Origin: Pseudomonadota bacterium
GTDB taxonomy: Bacteria; Pseudomonadota; Gammaproteobacteria; Steroidobacterales; SZUA-146
Length of the DNA: 64,000 nucleotides
Assembly: GCA_039028935.1 (NCBI GenBank)
Contig: JBCCHD010000012.1
Location: 1-64,000 of the forward strand
Direction: 5' to 3'
Shown here in pieces: positions 18,808-27,747 of this stretch. The notes beneath the pieces were generated by a model, which had not been told where the DNA came from, did not search any database, and saw only the letters and a program-made list of their open reading frames with translations. The position numbers and the translations under genes were made by a program. Every line of letters starts with the position of its first letter. Position 1 is the stretch's first letter.

Positions 18808-19587
18808 TTAGTCAGCCGAGGCGTTTGCGCCAATCAGTTCATTCAGTACGCGTTTGTCACTCGCATACAAGACCCCTCTTTCATTCATATAAAGCGAGCC
18901 GTGTGGATTAAGGTCGAGCGCTTCCCCGTTGCGGTCGAGCGCGAAGGCGCCGATCTCATCGAACACACACCGCGTGGCGGCGTAATCCCATATCGCGCCG
19001 CCGCCTTGCTCGGGTTTTGGGTTTTTGACAAAGGCGGCTGGCGCGTTTTCCAGCACGTGGCAGGCGTTGAGCACCGCACCACCCTCCTCGACTAGGCGCG
19101 TAGGTCCATTCTGCGTCTCATTGATTCGCCACCGCTGTCGATTTCGAAAGGCGCCTGCGCCGCGAATGGCGTGATACAGCGTGTCGGAACACGGATCATA
19201 TACCACGCCCAGAAGTGGCTCGCCCTCGCGCGACACCAACGCAATAGAGACCGCATAACCCGGACGGTTCTGCACAAACGGTAAGGTGCCATCCAACGGA
19301 TCGACGCACCAAAAGCAGGATTTTGAAAAGCGACTGCCGTCATCGTCGGTCTCTTCGATCAGCATGCCTAGATCGTGCGTTGTCATTGCCGGCAAAAGGC
19401 ACGACAAAATCAGGGACTGAGATTGTAAATCAACATCCGTGACAATTTGAGATGCCGCGCTAGCGCCCGCAGACTTGCTCTGAACCGAGACGTCACCGCC
19501 CACCCGCGACTCAATCAGACGTCCGCTCTGTGTCGCCGCGTCGATCGCAAGCTCGCACAGCGCAGTCAGCTCAGTGGCCGTGCACAT
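18808..19587 (-). CDS. Inositol monophosphatase / CysQ-type phosphatase
   Basis: A magnesium-dependent sugar- or nucleotide-phosphate phosphatase of the IMPase superfamily, about 259 residues. Metal ligands are visible: the EE pair at about 78-79 (GMLIEETDDDG), DPLDGT at 96-101 (WCVDPLDGTLPF), and the late Asp in AIWDYAATRC near 200. The substrate could be 3'-phosphoadenosine 5'-phosphate (CysQ), an inositol phosphate or another small phosphate; the sequence does not decide. The ATG at 19587 overlaps the stop of the upstream kinase gene as TGATG, so translation of the two is coupled. A GTG one codon earlier is less likely. Confidence 0.85.
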   Translation of the reverse strand: MCTATELTALCELAIDAATQSGRLIESRVGGDVSVQSKSAGASAASQIVTDVDLQSQSLILSCLLPAMTTHDLGMLIEETDDDGSRFSKSCFWCVDPLDGTLPFVQNRPGYAVSIALVSREGEPLLGVVYDPCSDTLYHAIRGAGAFRNRQRWRINETQNGPTRLVEEGGAVLNACHVLENAPAAFVKNPKPEQGGGAIWDYAATRCVFDEIGAFALDRNGEALDLNPHGSLYMNERGVLYASDKRVLNELIGANASAD

Positions 19588-20564
19588 CACAGGCTGTCAA
19601 CCACGTCGCGAGCAATACGCTCGCTGTAGCCATTGATCTTCCAATGCCCAGGACTCCAGCCTTTGATAAACCGATGAAAGTCGGTCCACGCAACCGGATA
19701 AAGCGCGCGCCAGTCCTTTTCCAACGCGGACAAGTCGATATTCGTTCGCTGTGCATCAAGCGCGCTAGCCAAGCGCTCGAAGTACGTGTCCAGCAACCTA
19801 GATTCTAGCCGCTCGCAGTCCGCCTCATCGAGACAGCTGCCAACAAAGTACGCTAGGTCTTTCATGCCACAACCGCCTCCGACATATTGAAAATCGACTG
19901 CCGCAACCTGCGTGCCATCGCGTGTAAAACAAAAATTAGCCAATTTAGCGTCGCCATGTACGAACGTCTGAAACGGACTCTCAGTCAATCGACGATCAAT
20001 TTCGACCGCCGCTTCCCGGAGCCGACGATCGTCTAAGGCATCGAGCTCATCCGGTCGCGTGGCCAAGTGCCAGTAAGTGCCTGTCGGCCAAAGTCGCTTC
20101 GGCACCTCGCCCAAGAACGTCGCGTGAAAATGGGCCAGCCAGGTGAGACACACGTCCATTTCGGCACCCGACACCGATCGTTTGATCGTGTCGTAGCCGG
20201 CGGCCGTCAGATCCTCAAGCACGATGTAGACCTCCTTGCCATGGGTCGCGACGGCTAAACACTGTGGTGCATAGCAATTCCAATCACAACGCGAACGCCA
20301 GTGTTGGTACCACGCCGCCTCGACTGCGTATGACCGCAATTTTCGGGTGTGCGACAACGAGGTATTCCAACCGCGTGGGTGTGAATCGCCAAGGGGCGGT
20401 CGAACATGCTTCACCACGACGGACGATCGGTCGGCCCCGGTGAGTCCATAGCGCACAATCGAGCCATACCCGCTCCACAGCGACTGCAGTGTAGACAATT
20501 CGACCATGTCCTGAGCACCGGTCGCGCTCAAGATCAGACGTGTGATGTGTTCATTCATAGGCAT
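19587..20564 (-). CDS. APH/choline-kinase-like phosphotransferase
   Basis: A protein of about 325 residues with the kinase fold of aminoglycoside and ecdysteroid kinases. VVVKHVRPP supplies the ATP-site Lys near 50. [13 protein letters not shown] near 204 holds the catalytic Asp and metal-binding Asn. [21 protein letters not shown] near 222 holds the second metal Asp in place of DFG. The substrate is unknown; such enzymes phosphorylate small hydroxylated compounds. It is the first gene of a two-gene unit with the downstream phosphatase (TGATG overlap), so one may add and the other remove phosphate on related molecules; this is inference. TATACT at 20578-20573 lies just upstream on the coding strand and could be its -10 element. 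Confidence 0.8.
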   Translation of the reverse strand: MPMNEHITRLILSATGAQDMVELSTLQSLWSGYGSIVRYGLTGADRSSVVVKHVRPPLGDSHPRGWNTSLSHTRKLRSYAVEAAWYQHWRSRCDWNCYAPQCLAVATHGKEVYIVLEDLTAAGYDTIKRSVSGAEMDVCLTWLAHFHATFLGEVPKRLWPTGTYWHLATRPDELDALDDRRLREAAVEIDRRLTESPFQTFVHGDAKLANFCFTRDGTQVAAVDFQYVGGGCGMKDLAYFVGSCLDEADCERLESRLLDTYFERLASALDAQRTNIDLSALEKDWRALYPVAWTDFHRFIKGWSPGHWKINGYSERIARDVVDSL

Positions 20565-20738
20565 GACGCGACAGTATACTGGGCGTATCGCAAAATCGCT
20601 GAGAGTTGCCTTAAACAGTGGCCCTAGCGCTTGACGCTGACGGCACGACCCGTCGATGATCGATTCATCCGACCCGCGCTTGGCCGACTACTTCACAGTC
20701 TGATCGGGCAAAAACCTGTATAACACGGGTTTAACGTA

Positions 20739-22691
20739 ATGCAATCCGTTAGATCGACACACATGGCCAAGTCTTCTTCTAATCCACTACCGGCACGCCG
20801 GCTGCCAGTACATAGCGCGATACCGAGTCTGGCGATGGTTGCGCTGTGGTGTACCACCGCGTGGCACGCCGCGACGCTGAGCAGTGTCGATGTGCTAAAC
20901 GAAACCAGCGTGCTAGCCATCGACACAACGACACCAGAAGGCACCTCAAACGATCTGGCGATAACCGCTTCAGCCCCATCCGAGGCGCCGACGCCGACGC
21001 GTACAGAGAATGCACTCTATGCTGACGAGCCCGCACCGGCTGAACGGTCCACTGCCGCAACTCCCCGGACCGAGATCCTAGACGCACCCGATCAAACCGG
21101 TTCATTAACCGACGCGGTTGATCGGCAAAAAACAGACCCGCGCACAACCCGCCACGGGGAGCAGGATACCCGAACGGACAACTCGGATGTGTTGGGCGAG
21201 ACCGGCAACCTCAGTAACGAAGACGACGCGAAGGATGCGAACAACGCAATCGACGTGAATGACGTGAAGGAAACGAGCGTCACACGCAACTCAAACGAAA
21301 CGCGCGACACCACCGACACCACCGTAAACCGAGCCGATCGGCCCGACGAAGCGAAGGCCCTTGAACAAACCGCCTCGGATGTCGCGCACGATGACCCACC
21401 ACCACTGGCGCGCGACGGCGAACCGGTATCGGACGTCGGGTCCGGGACGCTCGACGCGCCGCCCGCGGAACAGCCGATGCCCGTCGCCGAGGACGTTGAT
21501 CTTAGCGACCCGGTTATTACTGACGCCACGGACGAAACCGACGCGACCACCGAGCCCGCCGATCTGGGCGTGGAACCGGAGGCGGAAGACACCGATATCA
21601 AACCGTCGCTGGTGATGCTGGGCGAGGAAGTGGCGCCCGGCACGTCGGCACGATTGTCCTGGTCCCCCGATCAACATTTTGACGGCATCAGTGTGCCGAC
21701 ACCGGTACTGGTGGTAAACGGCATCAACCCGGGCACTACATTGTGCTTAACAGCGGCCATTCACGGCGACGAACTAAACGGCATCGAAATTGTGCGGCGG
21801 ATCATGTACGACTTAGATCCCGATACGCTCAACGGTACCGTGATCGGCGTACCGATTGTGAATTTGCAGGGCTTTCGCCGAAATTCGCGTTACCTGCCAG
21901 ACCGGCGAGACTTGAATCGGTTTTTCCCCGGCAATGCCAACGGCAGTTCAGCCTCGCGGATGGCGCATTCGCTGTTTTCGCAAGTCATTATCCATTGCGA
22001 TGCCCTTGTTGATATTCACACCGGCTCGTTCTTGCGCACCAACCTGCCCCAACTACGGGCGGACATGTCGGTACCCGAAGTCGCCGCGCTGACCGAAGGA
22101 TTTGGTGCCACGGCGGTGCTGCACAGCGCCTCTACCGACGGTACGCTCAGACGCGCTGCGGTGCTCGCGGGTATCCCCACCGTTACGCTGGAAACTGGCG
22201 GCCCAAGTCGACTGCAAGAAAAGGAAATTGAGCACGGCACCAAAGGCATCCAAACATTGCTCACCAAACTCAAAATGACCCGTCGTGTTCGAGTGTGGGG
22301 CGACCCGGAACCGGTCTACTACAAATCCACCTGGATACGCGCGGACGACGGGGGCCTGCTGTTCTCCAGCGTCAAGCTCGGTCAGCGCGTGCGTGAAGGA
22401 CAGGTGCTGGGCACCATCACCGATCCGATTACGAATGTGCGCAGCGAGCTCCGCTCGCCGCTAAGGGGACGAGTATTGGGCATGGCGCTCAATCAGGTTG
22501 TGCTGCCCGGTTTTGCGACCTTCCGGATTGGCATACCCAGCACAGAAGAGGAAGTGGCTGAAGCGCCTACCACGTCCCCACCACTCGAGGTCGACCCCGC
22601 GACACCCGCCGATCCCACGTTGGTACCCACCCCACCCGTATCACCCGATCCATTGCCACTGGAGGGGGATACGGAGGACGAACGCAGCTAA
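20739..22691 (+). CDS. Exported AstE/AspA-family zinc hydrolase with disordered N-terminus
   Basis: The C-terminal half (about 310-610) is a succinylglutamate desuccinylase/aspartoacylase-type domain. Zinc ligands are HGDELNG near 342 and the His of DIHTGS near 425; the likely catalytic Glu is in LETGG near 485. Past that, GLLFSSVKLGQRVREGQVLG is a small beta domain typical of the family. The N-terminus has one hydrophobic helix at about 28-47 (signal or anchor). Residues 60-290 are a low-complexity Asp/Thr/Asn/Glu-rich linker, unusual for the family. A proline-rich tail ends the protein. It probably works in the periplasm or anchored to the inner membrane; the substrate is unknown. The start is uncertain between the ATGs at 20739 and 20763. 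Confidence 0.82.
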   Translation: MQSVRSTHMAKSSSNPLPARRLPVHSAIPSLAMVALWCTTAWHAATLSSVDVLNETSVLAIDTTTPEGTSNDLAITASAPSEAPTPTRTENALYADEPAPAERSTAATPRTEILDAPDQTGSLTDAVDRQKTDPRTTRHGEQDTRTDNSDVLGETGNLSNEDDAKDANNAIDVNDVKETSVTRNSNETRDTTDTTVNRADRPDEAKALEQTASDVAHDDPPPLARDGEPVSDVGSGTLDAPPAEQPMPVAEDVDLSDPVITDATDETDATTEPADLGVEPEAEDTDIKPSLVMLGEEVAPGTSARLSWSPDQHFDGISVPTPVLVVNGINPGTTLCLTAAIHGDELNGIEIVRRIMYDLDPDTLNGTVIGVPIVNLQGFRRNSRYLPDRRDLNRFFPGNANGSSASRMAHSLFSQVIIHCDALVDIHTGSFLRTNLPQLRADMSVPEVAALTEGFGATAVLHSASTDGTLRRAAVLAGIPTVTLETGGPSRLQEKEIEHGTKGIQTLLTKLKMTRRVRVWGDPEPVYYKSTWIRADDGGLLFSSVKLGQRVREGQVLGTITDPITNVRSELRSPLRGRVLGMALNQVVLPGFATFRIGIPSTEEEVAEAPTTSPPLEVDPATPADPTLVPTPPVSPDPLPLEGDTEDERS

Positions 22692-22875
22692 CACGGTCCG
22701 TTTGCCCGACCGTCTGGCATTCGCCGGTCACAGCACTCGATGATGGGCGTGGCGCCGCTTAATGAGAGCCACATACTATGCGTTTGTCTTCGCCGCGTTA
22801 AACGTGAACGATTAACGGGCTAGTGCCGAGCGCTTGCGACTATCGGTGAAGCTCGCCTAACTTTGGGCGAAACCG

Positions 22876-24618
22876 CTAGTTCGTTTTTGGCACCGCCACT
22901 GTGCCTTCGCGACGCGGATCGGCCGCCCCTTGCAGGGCTTCGCTACCCACATAAATAACATGCAACCCAGAGTTTTCACCCTGACGCTCCTGCACGTTGT
23001 ACCCGCGCGACGATAAGTCATCGGCAATCGATTGCCCCGGCTCCACCGTCACTTCCACGCGGACTTTCTCGCCGCGCGCGATAATGTTGGCATGATCGAC
23101 CGCCTCTTGTGGCGATAACCCCCAATCCAACACGCCGATAATGGACTTCGATACGTACGCCGGAATGGAGTTGCCGCCGGGTGAACCGGTGATCATCAGC
23201 AGGTCACCCTGTGCATCGAAAATCATACTGGGCGACATTGAAGAGCGTGGCCGTCGGCCCGGCGTAATCGCGTTCGCCGGGCGCGGCTCACCCGGCACCA
23301 CTTCGCGCGCGAAGTCGGTGAGTTCATTATTGAGCAAAAACCCCCCGGCCCAGCGAGAGGACCCAAAGGGCGCCTCGACGGTGGCGGTGAGCGACACCGC
23401 ATTGCCCTGCGCATCGATGATCGACAGATGCGTTGTGCCCGCGGCTTCTTCGGTCGTATCCGAGCCCCACATTGAGAGCGTTGAACGCTGGTGCAAAACC
23501 TGCCCCGGATCGCCAGGTGTGGGCACCGCCCCAGGGGCAATGCGCTCGGTGGCACGATGCTTGAGGTAGTCGGGATTGAGCAGGTTGTCGATCGGGACAT
23601 CGACCTCGTCCGGATCACCAAAATAGTGATCGCGATCGGCATAGGCCAGACGCTGGGCATCCACATAGGCGGCAACGCGGTCTGCCTGGCCCGTGGCGCC
23701 GCTGATCAGATGATCATAGAGTCCGGCAATCATAATTTGCGCCCCACCCGATGACGGGGGTGACGTGGTGCATATACTCAGTGTTCGAAAATCACCACAA
23801 ATCACGGGGCGCTTCTTGGCTTCATACGCCTCGATATCGGCCACAGTGAGTGTGCCGGGATTGGGTTCTTCTTGCGCGGCCGCCGCCATGGCTTCAGCCA
23901 GCGGACCAGAATAAAAGGCGCTGATCCCTTCTTCGCCAATGCGCGTTAGCGTGTGCGCGTACTCCGGATTTTTTAATAGATGCCCCACTTCGAGGGGCTT
24001 ACCGCCTGGAAAGAAGTAGGCCGCGGTGGGTGGATTTTCATCGAGTCGCCCAACCCGGGCAACGCGTGGCAAGAAGCCCGCCAGTCGAGGGGAAACATGA
24101 AAGCCGTCTTCGGCCAGCTTGATGGCGGGTTTAAAAAGATCCGCCCAAGGCAAACGGCCATGCTGATCGTGGGCACTTTTATAGAGCGCGATCGCACCCG
24201 GCACGCCAAAGGCTTTACCGCTTTGCCACGCTTCGAAAAAGTTCATGACTTCACCGTCTTTCATAAACATATCAACGGTGGCACCGGCGGGCGCCATTTC
24301 GCGGCCTTCATGAAAGGTCAATGCTTGCCCATCGCGTTCGTATACCAGCATAAAACCACCGCCGCCGATCCCCGAGCTTTGTGGTTCAACAAGGCCCAAT
24401 ACCGCGTGCGCCGCAATCGCCGCGTCCACAGCGTGTCCGCCTCGCTCGAGCATTTCTACCGCTGCTGCCGTCGCATGCGGATTGGCGGTCGCCGCCATGG
24501 CGCCCTTGGTCCAAGGCTCAGCGTCGGACACCGAAGCGGCCTCATTCGACGGTACCGCGGTGGGGGCGCAGGCAACGAGCATCAGTAACACAGGAAATAT
24601 CGCGAATGGTTTCATCAC
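22876..24618 (-). CDS. ggt: Gamma-glutamyltransferase, lipoprotein form
   Basis: A protein of 580 residues, the normal length for GGT, which cleaves or transfers the gamma-glutamyl group of glutathione and related peptides in the periplasm. A lipoprotein signal (MLVACAP) precedes the enzyme. The proenzyme is cut before the nucleophile Thr near 393 in EAAGTTHLSIIDAQGNAVSLT; two Thr in a row follow the usual pattern. Other conserved parts are SSGIGGGGFMLVY near 80, GSSRWAGGFLLNNELTDF near 423 and SPGGNSIPAYV near 480. It is divergent from the HDOD gene, 44 bases apart, so the two share a control region. Confidence 0.93.
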   Translation of the reverse strand: MMKPFAIFPVLLMLVACAPTAVPSNEAASVSDAEPWTKGAMAATANPHATAAAVEMLERGGHAVDAAIAAHAVLGLVEPQSSGIGGGGFMLVYERDGQALTFHEGREMAPAGATVDMFMKDGEVMNFFEAWQSGKAFGVPGAIALYKSAHDQHGRLPWADLFKPAIKLAEDGFHVSPRLAGFLPRVARVGRLDENPPTAAYFFPGGKPLEVGHLLKNPEYAHTLTRIGEEGISAFYSGPLAEAMAAAAQEEPNPGTLTVADIEAYEAKKRPVICGDFRTLSICTTSPPSSGGAQIMIAGLYDHLISGATGQADRVAAYVDAQRLAYADRDHYFGDPDEVDVPIDNLLNPDYLKHRATERIAPGAVPTPGDPGQVLHQRSTLSMWGSDTTEEAAGTTHLSIIDAQGNAVSLTATVEAPFGSSRWAGGFLLNNELTDFAREVVPGEPRPANAITPGRRPRSSMSPSMIFDAQGDLLMITGSPGGNSIPAYVSKSIIGVLDWGLSPQEAVDHANIIARGEKVRVEVTVEPGQSIADDLSSRGYNVQERQGENSGLHVIYVGSEALQGAADPRREGTVAVPKTN

Positions 24619-24662
24619 ATGGATTCCGAATAAGCAGTGGATAGGATGATGATCGCCTAAAT

Positions 24663-25619
24663 ATGCTCATATCGCCAGATTACGGACTAAACAAGTCCGC
24701 AAGTCGGTCGCTAACGAGTGTGATAGCGATAAATGGACTTGCTCGCATGACGGCCACAACCCGCCCAGCAACCACCCCGTTAAAAGGCCTGTTCAGCCAG
24801 GTGTATCGAGATATTTTGAATAACCGGGTGATCTTACCGAGTATGCCGCATGTGGCGTTACGTCTGCGGGCCGCCGTCAACCAACCCGACTTTTCCGCCG
24901 AAAAAGTCGCGCGCATTCTCGAAACGGACGCAGGCGCCTCCGCCTATCTCATCGCGATTGCCAACAGCGCACTCTATCGCGGGCGCGTACCGATCACCAA
25001 AGTCCAGACCGCGGTATCGCGGCTTGGCATGGCCTCGACACGGAATCTGGTCATGAGCTATGCCTTACGCGCCATGTTCACAACCCGATCTCGGTCACTC
25101 GCGAAACTGCTTCAGCAAACGTGGCGAACGTCCGCCCATCTCGCGGCCCTGTCATCGGTGATCGCTCAGCGCGTCGGCCATGAGCCAGACGAAGCGATGC
25201 TGGCGGGTCTACTGCAGGACATTGGCGCGCTCCCGTTGCTTCGCGGGTTGGATCAACGTAAGCAAGCGGTAACCGATCCCGAGCGCATTCTCGCCACGGT
25301 GGAATCGTTCACCGGCAAAACGGGTCCGGTGCTGCTGCGCCACTGGGGGTTTGAACCGACGCTGATCGATGCGGTTCGAAGCCGCAAGGACTGGCTGCGC
25401 GATCCCGCGCCGGAGGCAGACCTGGGCGATATTGTGCTGCTGGCGCGACTACATGCGGGTGTCGGTACGCCCGAGCAAGCCGAGCAGCCGCATATTAATG
25501 CGGTGCCGGCTTACGCAAAACTGTTCAATGAGGCACTCGGTCCCGACGAGAGTCTGGCAATCCTGCAGGAAGCCGAATCCGATGTGCGGGATATCATGTT
25601 AATTCTTGGCGTCTCATGA
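24663..25619 (+). CDS. HDOD-domain protein
   Basis: A protein of up to 318 residues with one HDOD domain. The domain opens with LPSMPHVALRLRAAVNQPD, then VARILETDAGASAYLIAIAN, TAVSRLGMASTRNLVMSYA and AGLLQDIGALPLL. HDOD proteins are HD-like domains usually without phosphohydrolase activity that act as regulators in signalling or motility; here the HD pair is replaced by QD. No output domain is fused to it. The first ATG at 24663 adds 28 residues without pattern. The ATG at 24747 is equally possible and would leave a normal promoter gap to the divergent ggt gene. Confidence 0.85.
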   Translation: MLISPDYGLNKSASRSLTSVIAINGLARMTATTRPATTPLKGLFSQVYRDILNNRVILPSMPHVALRLRAAVNQPDFSAEKVARILETDAGASAYLIAIANSALYRGRVPITKVQTAVSRLGMASTRNLVMSYALRAMFTTRSRSLAKLLQQTWRTSAHLAALSSVIAQRVGHEPDEAMLAGLLQDIGALPLLRGLDQRKQAVTDPERILATVESFTGKTGPVLLRHWGFEPTLIDAVRSRKDWLRDPAPEADLGDIVLLARLHAGVGTPEQAEQPHINAVPAYAKLFNEALGPDESLAILQEAESDVRDIMLILGVS

Positions 25620-25653
25620 ACTCCACTCCGGCGCTCATCTGGCCGCTGTCGCC

Positions 25654-27591
25654 CTAGCGGTCAACCGGATTGTGCTTATCGAGAAACTCGGAAATGCGTG
25701 AGAGCATGGCTAAACGCGTATCGCTGTCAGACAGCCAGTGATCCTCGCCCTTGAGTTTCACTATTTGTACCGCCTTTTTGTGCTTTCTAAGCGCCTTGTA
25801 CATGCGGTCACTTTGATTGTAGCCGACGACGGTATCATCCGAGCCGTGCAACAGAAGAACCGGAGAGGTGAACTTCTCGGCGAAATTGGCAGGGGAAATC
25901 GCTTTGAGTTTCTCGCGCTCCTCCTTTGAATCGCCGATCAGTTTTTGCCAGTAGCTCACAACCCAATGGCGTCGACCACGGCGGATCTTGACGTCGCGCA
26001 GCATCATCGGTAGATCCGACACGCCCGCCACTGAGATGACACACCGATAAACATCCGGTGTAAACGCGCCGCCGGCCAACGCCGAGTACCCACCATAGGA
26101 CGACCCCATGATGCACACGCGCTCAGGATCGGCGTAACCTGCCTCGATTGCTGCCTTAACCCCGTCAGTGACATCATCCTGCATGGCCCGACCCCACTCT
26201 CCCCGGCCGGCGTTTTGAAACGAATTGCCCGATCCGGAAGAGCCACGGAAATTGGGTTGTAAAATCAGGTAGCCACGCCGCGCAAAAAACTGCGCCCACC
26301 AATCAAACCGCATACTGTCGTACGCCGCCGGACCACCATGAGGCAGTACGAGCATCGGCAGATCGGCGCGCTCTTTAACATCAGGCGGCCACGTGATCAC
26401 CGCTTGAATCGACAACCCATCTCTTGCTTTGTAGCGCACAACCTTAATTTCGCCGATATCATCGGTGTCGATTTCCGGGTATTGGGACGCAAACCGTCTG
26501 AGAGTGCGTGAGGTGGTATCCAGTAGCACATACGTGCTGGCCAGTTCGTTTCCACTCACACGATAAATCAGCTTGGTGTAGTCACTCGTCGCGGACACCG
26601 GGAACACGGAACTGGTGGGATACTCCGACTGCACCGCATCGTAAAAACTCTGCTGATGTTCATCGAAAAAGGCGTAACTGGGCAGCATGCCGGCGTACCG
26701 GATTGCCATTAGCTCGTCCGTCAGTCGCCCGGTGATTACACCATCAATCTCTTCATCCCCGCTCTCGTACAGCGGTCCTGTGATGCTACCGTCGTTCAGC
26801 GACAGCGAATACAGTGCGTCGCCGTCTCCATCTGCCCGACTGAATATCAACGCGTTGTTAACGACATCCGTGGCGCGGAAGGAAACCTGAGGCACATCAA
26901 CGATCTCAGAGAACACCTTGTGCCAACTGCCCTCTCGCCACGCCATGACGCGGTGTTCTGTCTCACCTTCATGGTATTCCTCCTTGGCCAGCACGTTGCC
27001 GGAGGAATCGACAAACCAGTCTGTCGTGTGTTCGGTACCGCGCTTGTGTACGCGGCCTCGGCTACCGTTTAGGTCGACCCGCATAAGATGGAAATCCGGA
27101 TTTCGATCGCCGACGTACGCCGGCATGTACACCGACTCCTCATCTGGATTTAAGCCAACAATGTAGCCCAAGCCACTCTGCGCCGGATACAGGTTTCGCG
27201 TGCCGCGTAATAGCGTGCGCATTTTTCCGCTGTCGATGTCATAGACAACAGCGCCACTATTTTCCCATTTGTTTCTGAACCCGAAGTAACGCGTTGTTTT
27301 GGATATGCGAAGAACAACATGCTTATTGGTAGCGAAAAAAACCGATCGTGCTTTGATTTTTTCTGCGTTTGCGCCACCCACGATCGACATGTCTGACGTT
27401 CTGGCGATCACGAAGTAGTCACCATCTTGTTGGCGCTGAATGTAGGCCAAATGTTCGCCATCCGGAGAGATCGTGACCGACCGAACAAACGGCAGCTGAC
27501 CGTAGTGATCGGGGTTTGCCTCACCGGCAAACACACCCGTCGACAGGGCGCCGCAAAGTAGCGCGGTGAACAGGCCTATTGATCGATCCAT
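25654..27591 (-). CDS. Exported S9-family serine peptidase, copy 1
   Basis: A prolyl-oligopeptidase-type peptidase of about 645 residues. It has a Sec signal peptide (LFTALLCGALSTGVFA), a beta-propeller region starting with SPDGEHLAYIQ near 40, and a C-terminal hydrolase domain. The catalytic Ser is in CIMGSSYGGYSAL near 498, the Asp in LLHGSDDTVV near 585 and the His in GEDHWLS near 617. It should cut short peptides in the periplasm. The ATG at 27591 has a perfect GGAGAAG site and is clearly better than an upstream frame start. It follows a close paralogue on the same strand, 156 bases downstream of it. Confidence 0.92.
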   Translation of the reverse strand: MDRSIGLFTALLCGALSTGVFAGEANPDHYGQLPFVRSVTISPDGEHLAYIQRQQDGDYFVIARTSDMSIVGGANAEKIKARSVFFATNKHVVLRISKTTRYFGFRNKWENSGAVVYDIDSGKMRTLLRGTRNLYPAQSGLGYIVGLNPDEESVYMPAYVGDRNPDFHLMRVDLNGSRGRVHKRGTEHTTDWFVDSSGNVLAKEEYHEGETEHRVMAWREGSWHKVFSEIVDVPQVSFRATDVVNNALIFSRADGDGDALYSLSLNDGSITGPLYESGDEEIDGVITGRLTDELMAIRYAGMLPSYAFFDEHQQSFYDAVQSEYPTSSVFPVSATSDYTKLIYRVSGNELASTYVLLDTTSRTLRRFASQYPEIDTDDIGEIKVVRYKARDGLSIQAVITWPPDVKERADLPMLVLPHGGPAAYDSMRFDWWAQFFARRGYLILQPNFRGSSGSGNSFQNAGRGEWGRAMQDDVTDGVKAAIEAGYADPERVCIMGSSYGGYSALAGGAFTPDVYRCVISVAGVSDLPMMLRDVKIRRGRRHWVVSYWQKLIGDSKEEREKLKAISPANFAEKFTSPVLLLHGSDDTVVGYNQSDRMYKALRKHKKAVQIVKLKGEDHWLSDSDTRLAMLSRISEFLDKHNPVDR

Positions 27592-27747
27592 GACTTCTCC
27601 AAAGTCGGTCGGTGCGAATCCCCTGGTAGGGCGTTGCGTTGAACAGCGCAACATCGGTATTGGCAACAGGCTACGCGGGTGCACTGTTTGCTGAACGCAC
27701 TCCGCCCACTCCCAAGGCATATCACCATCGTACCATCCCCATGCGCA

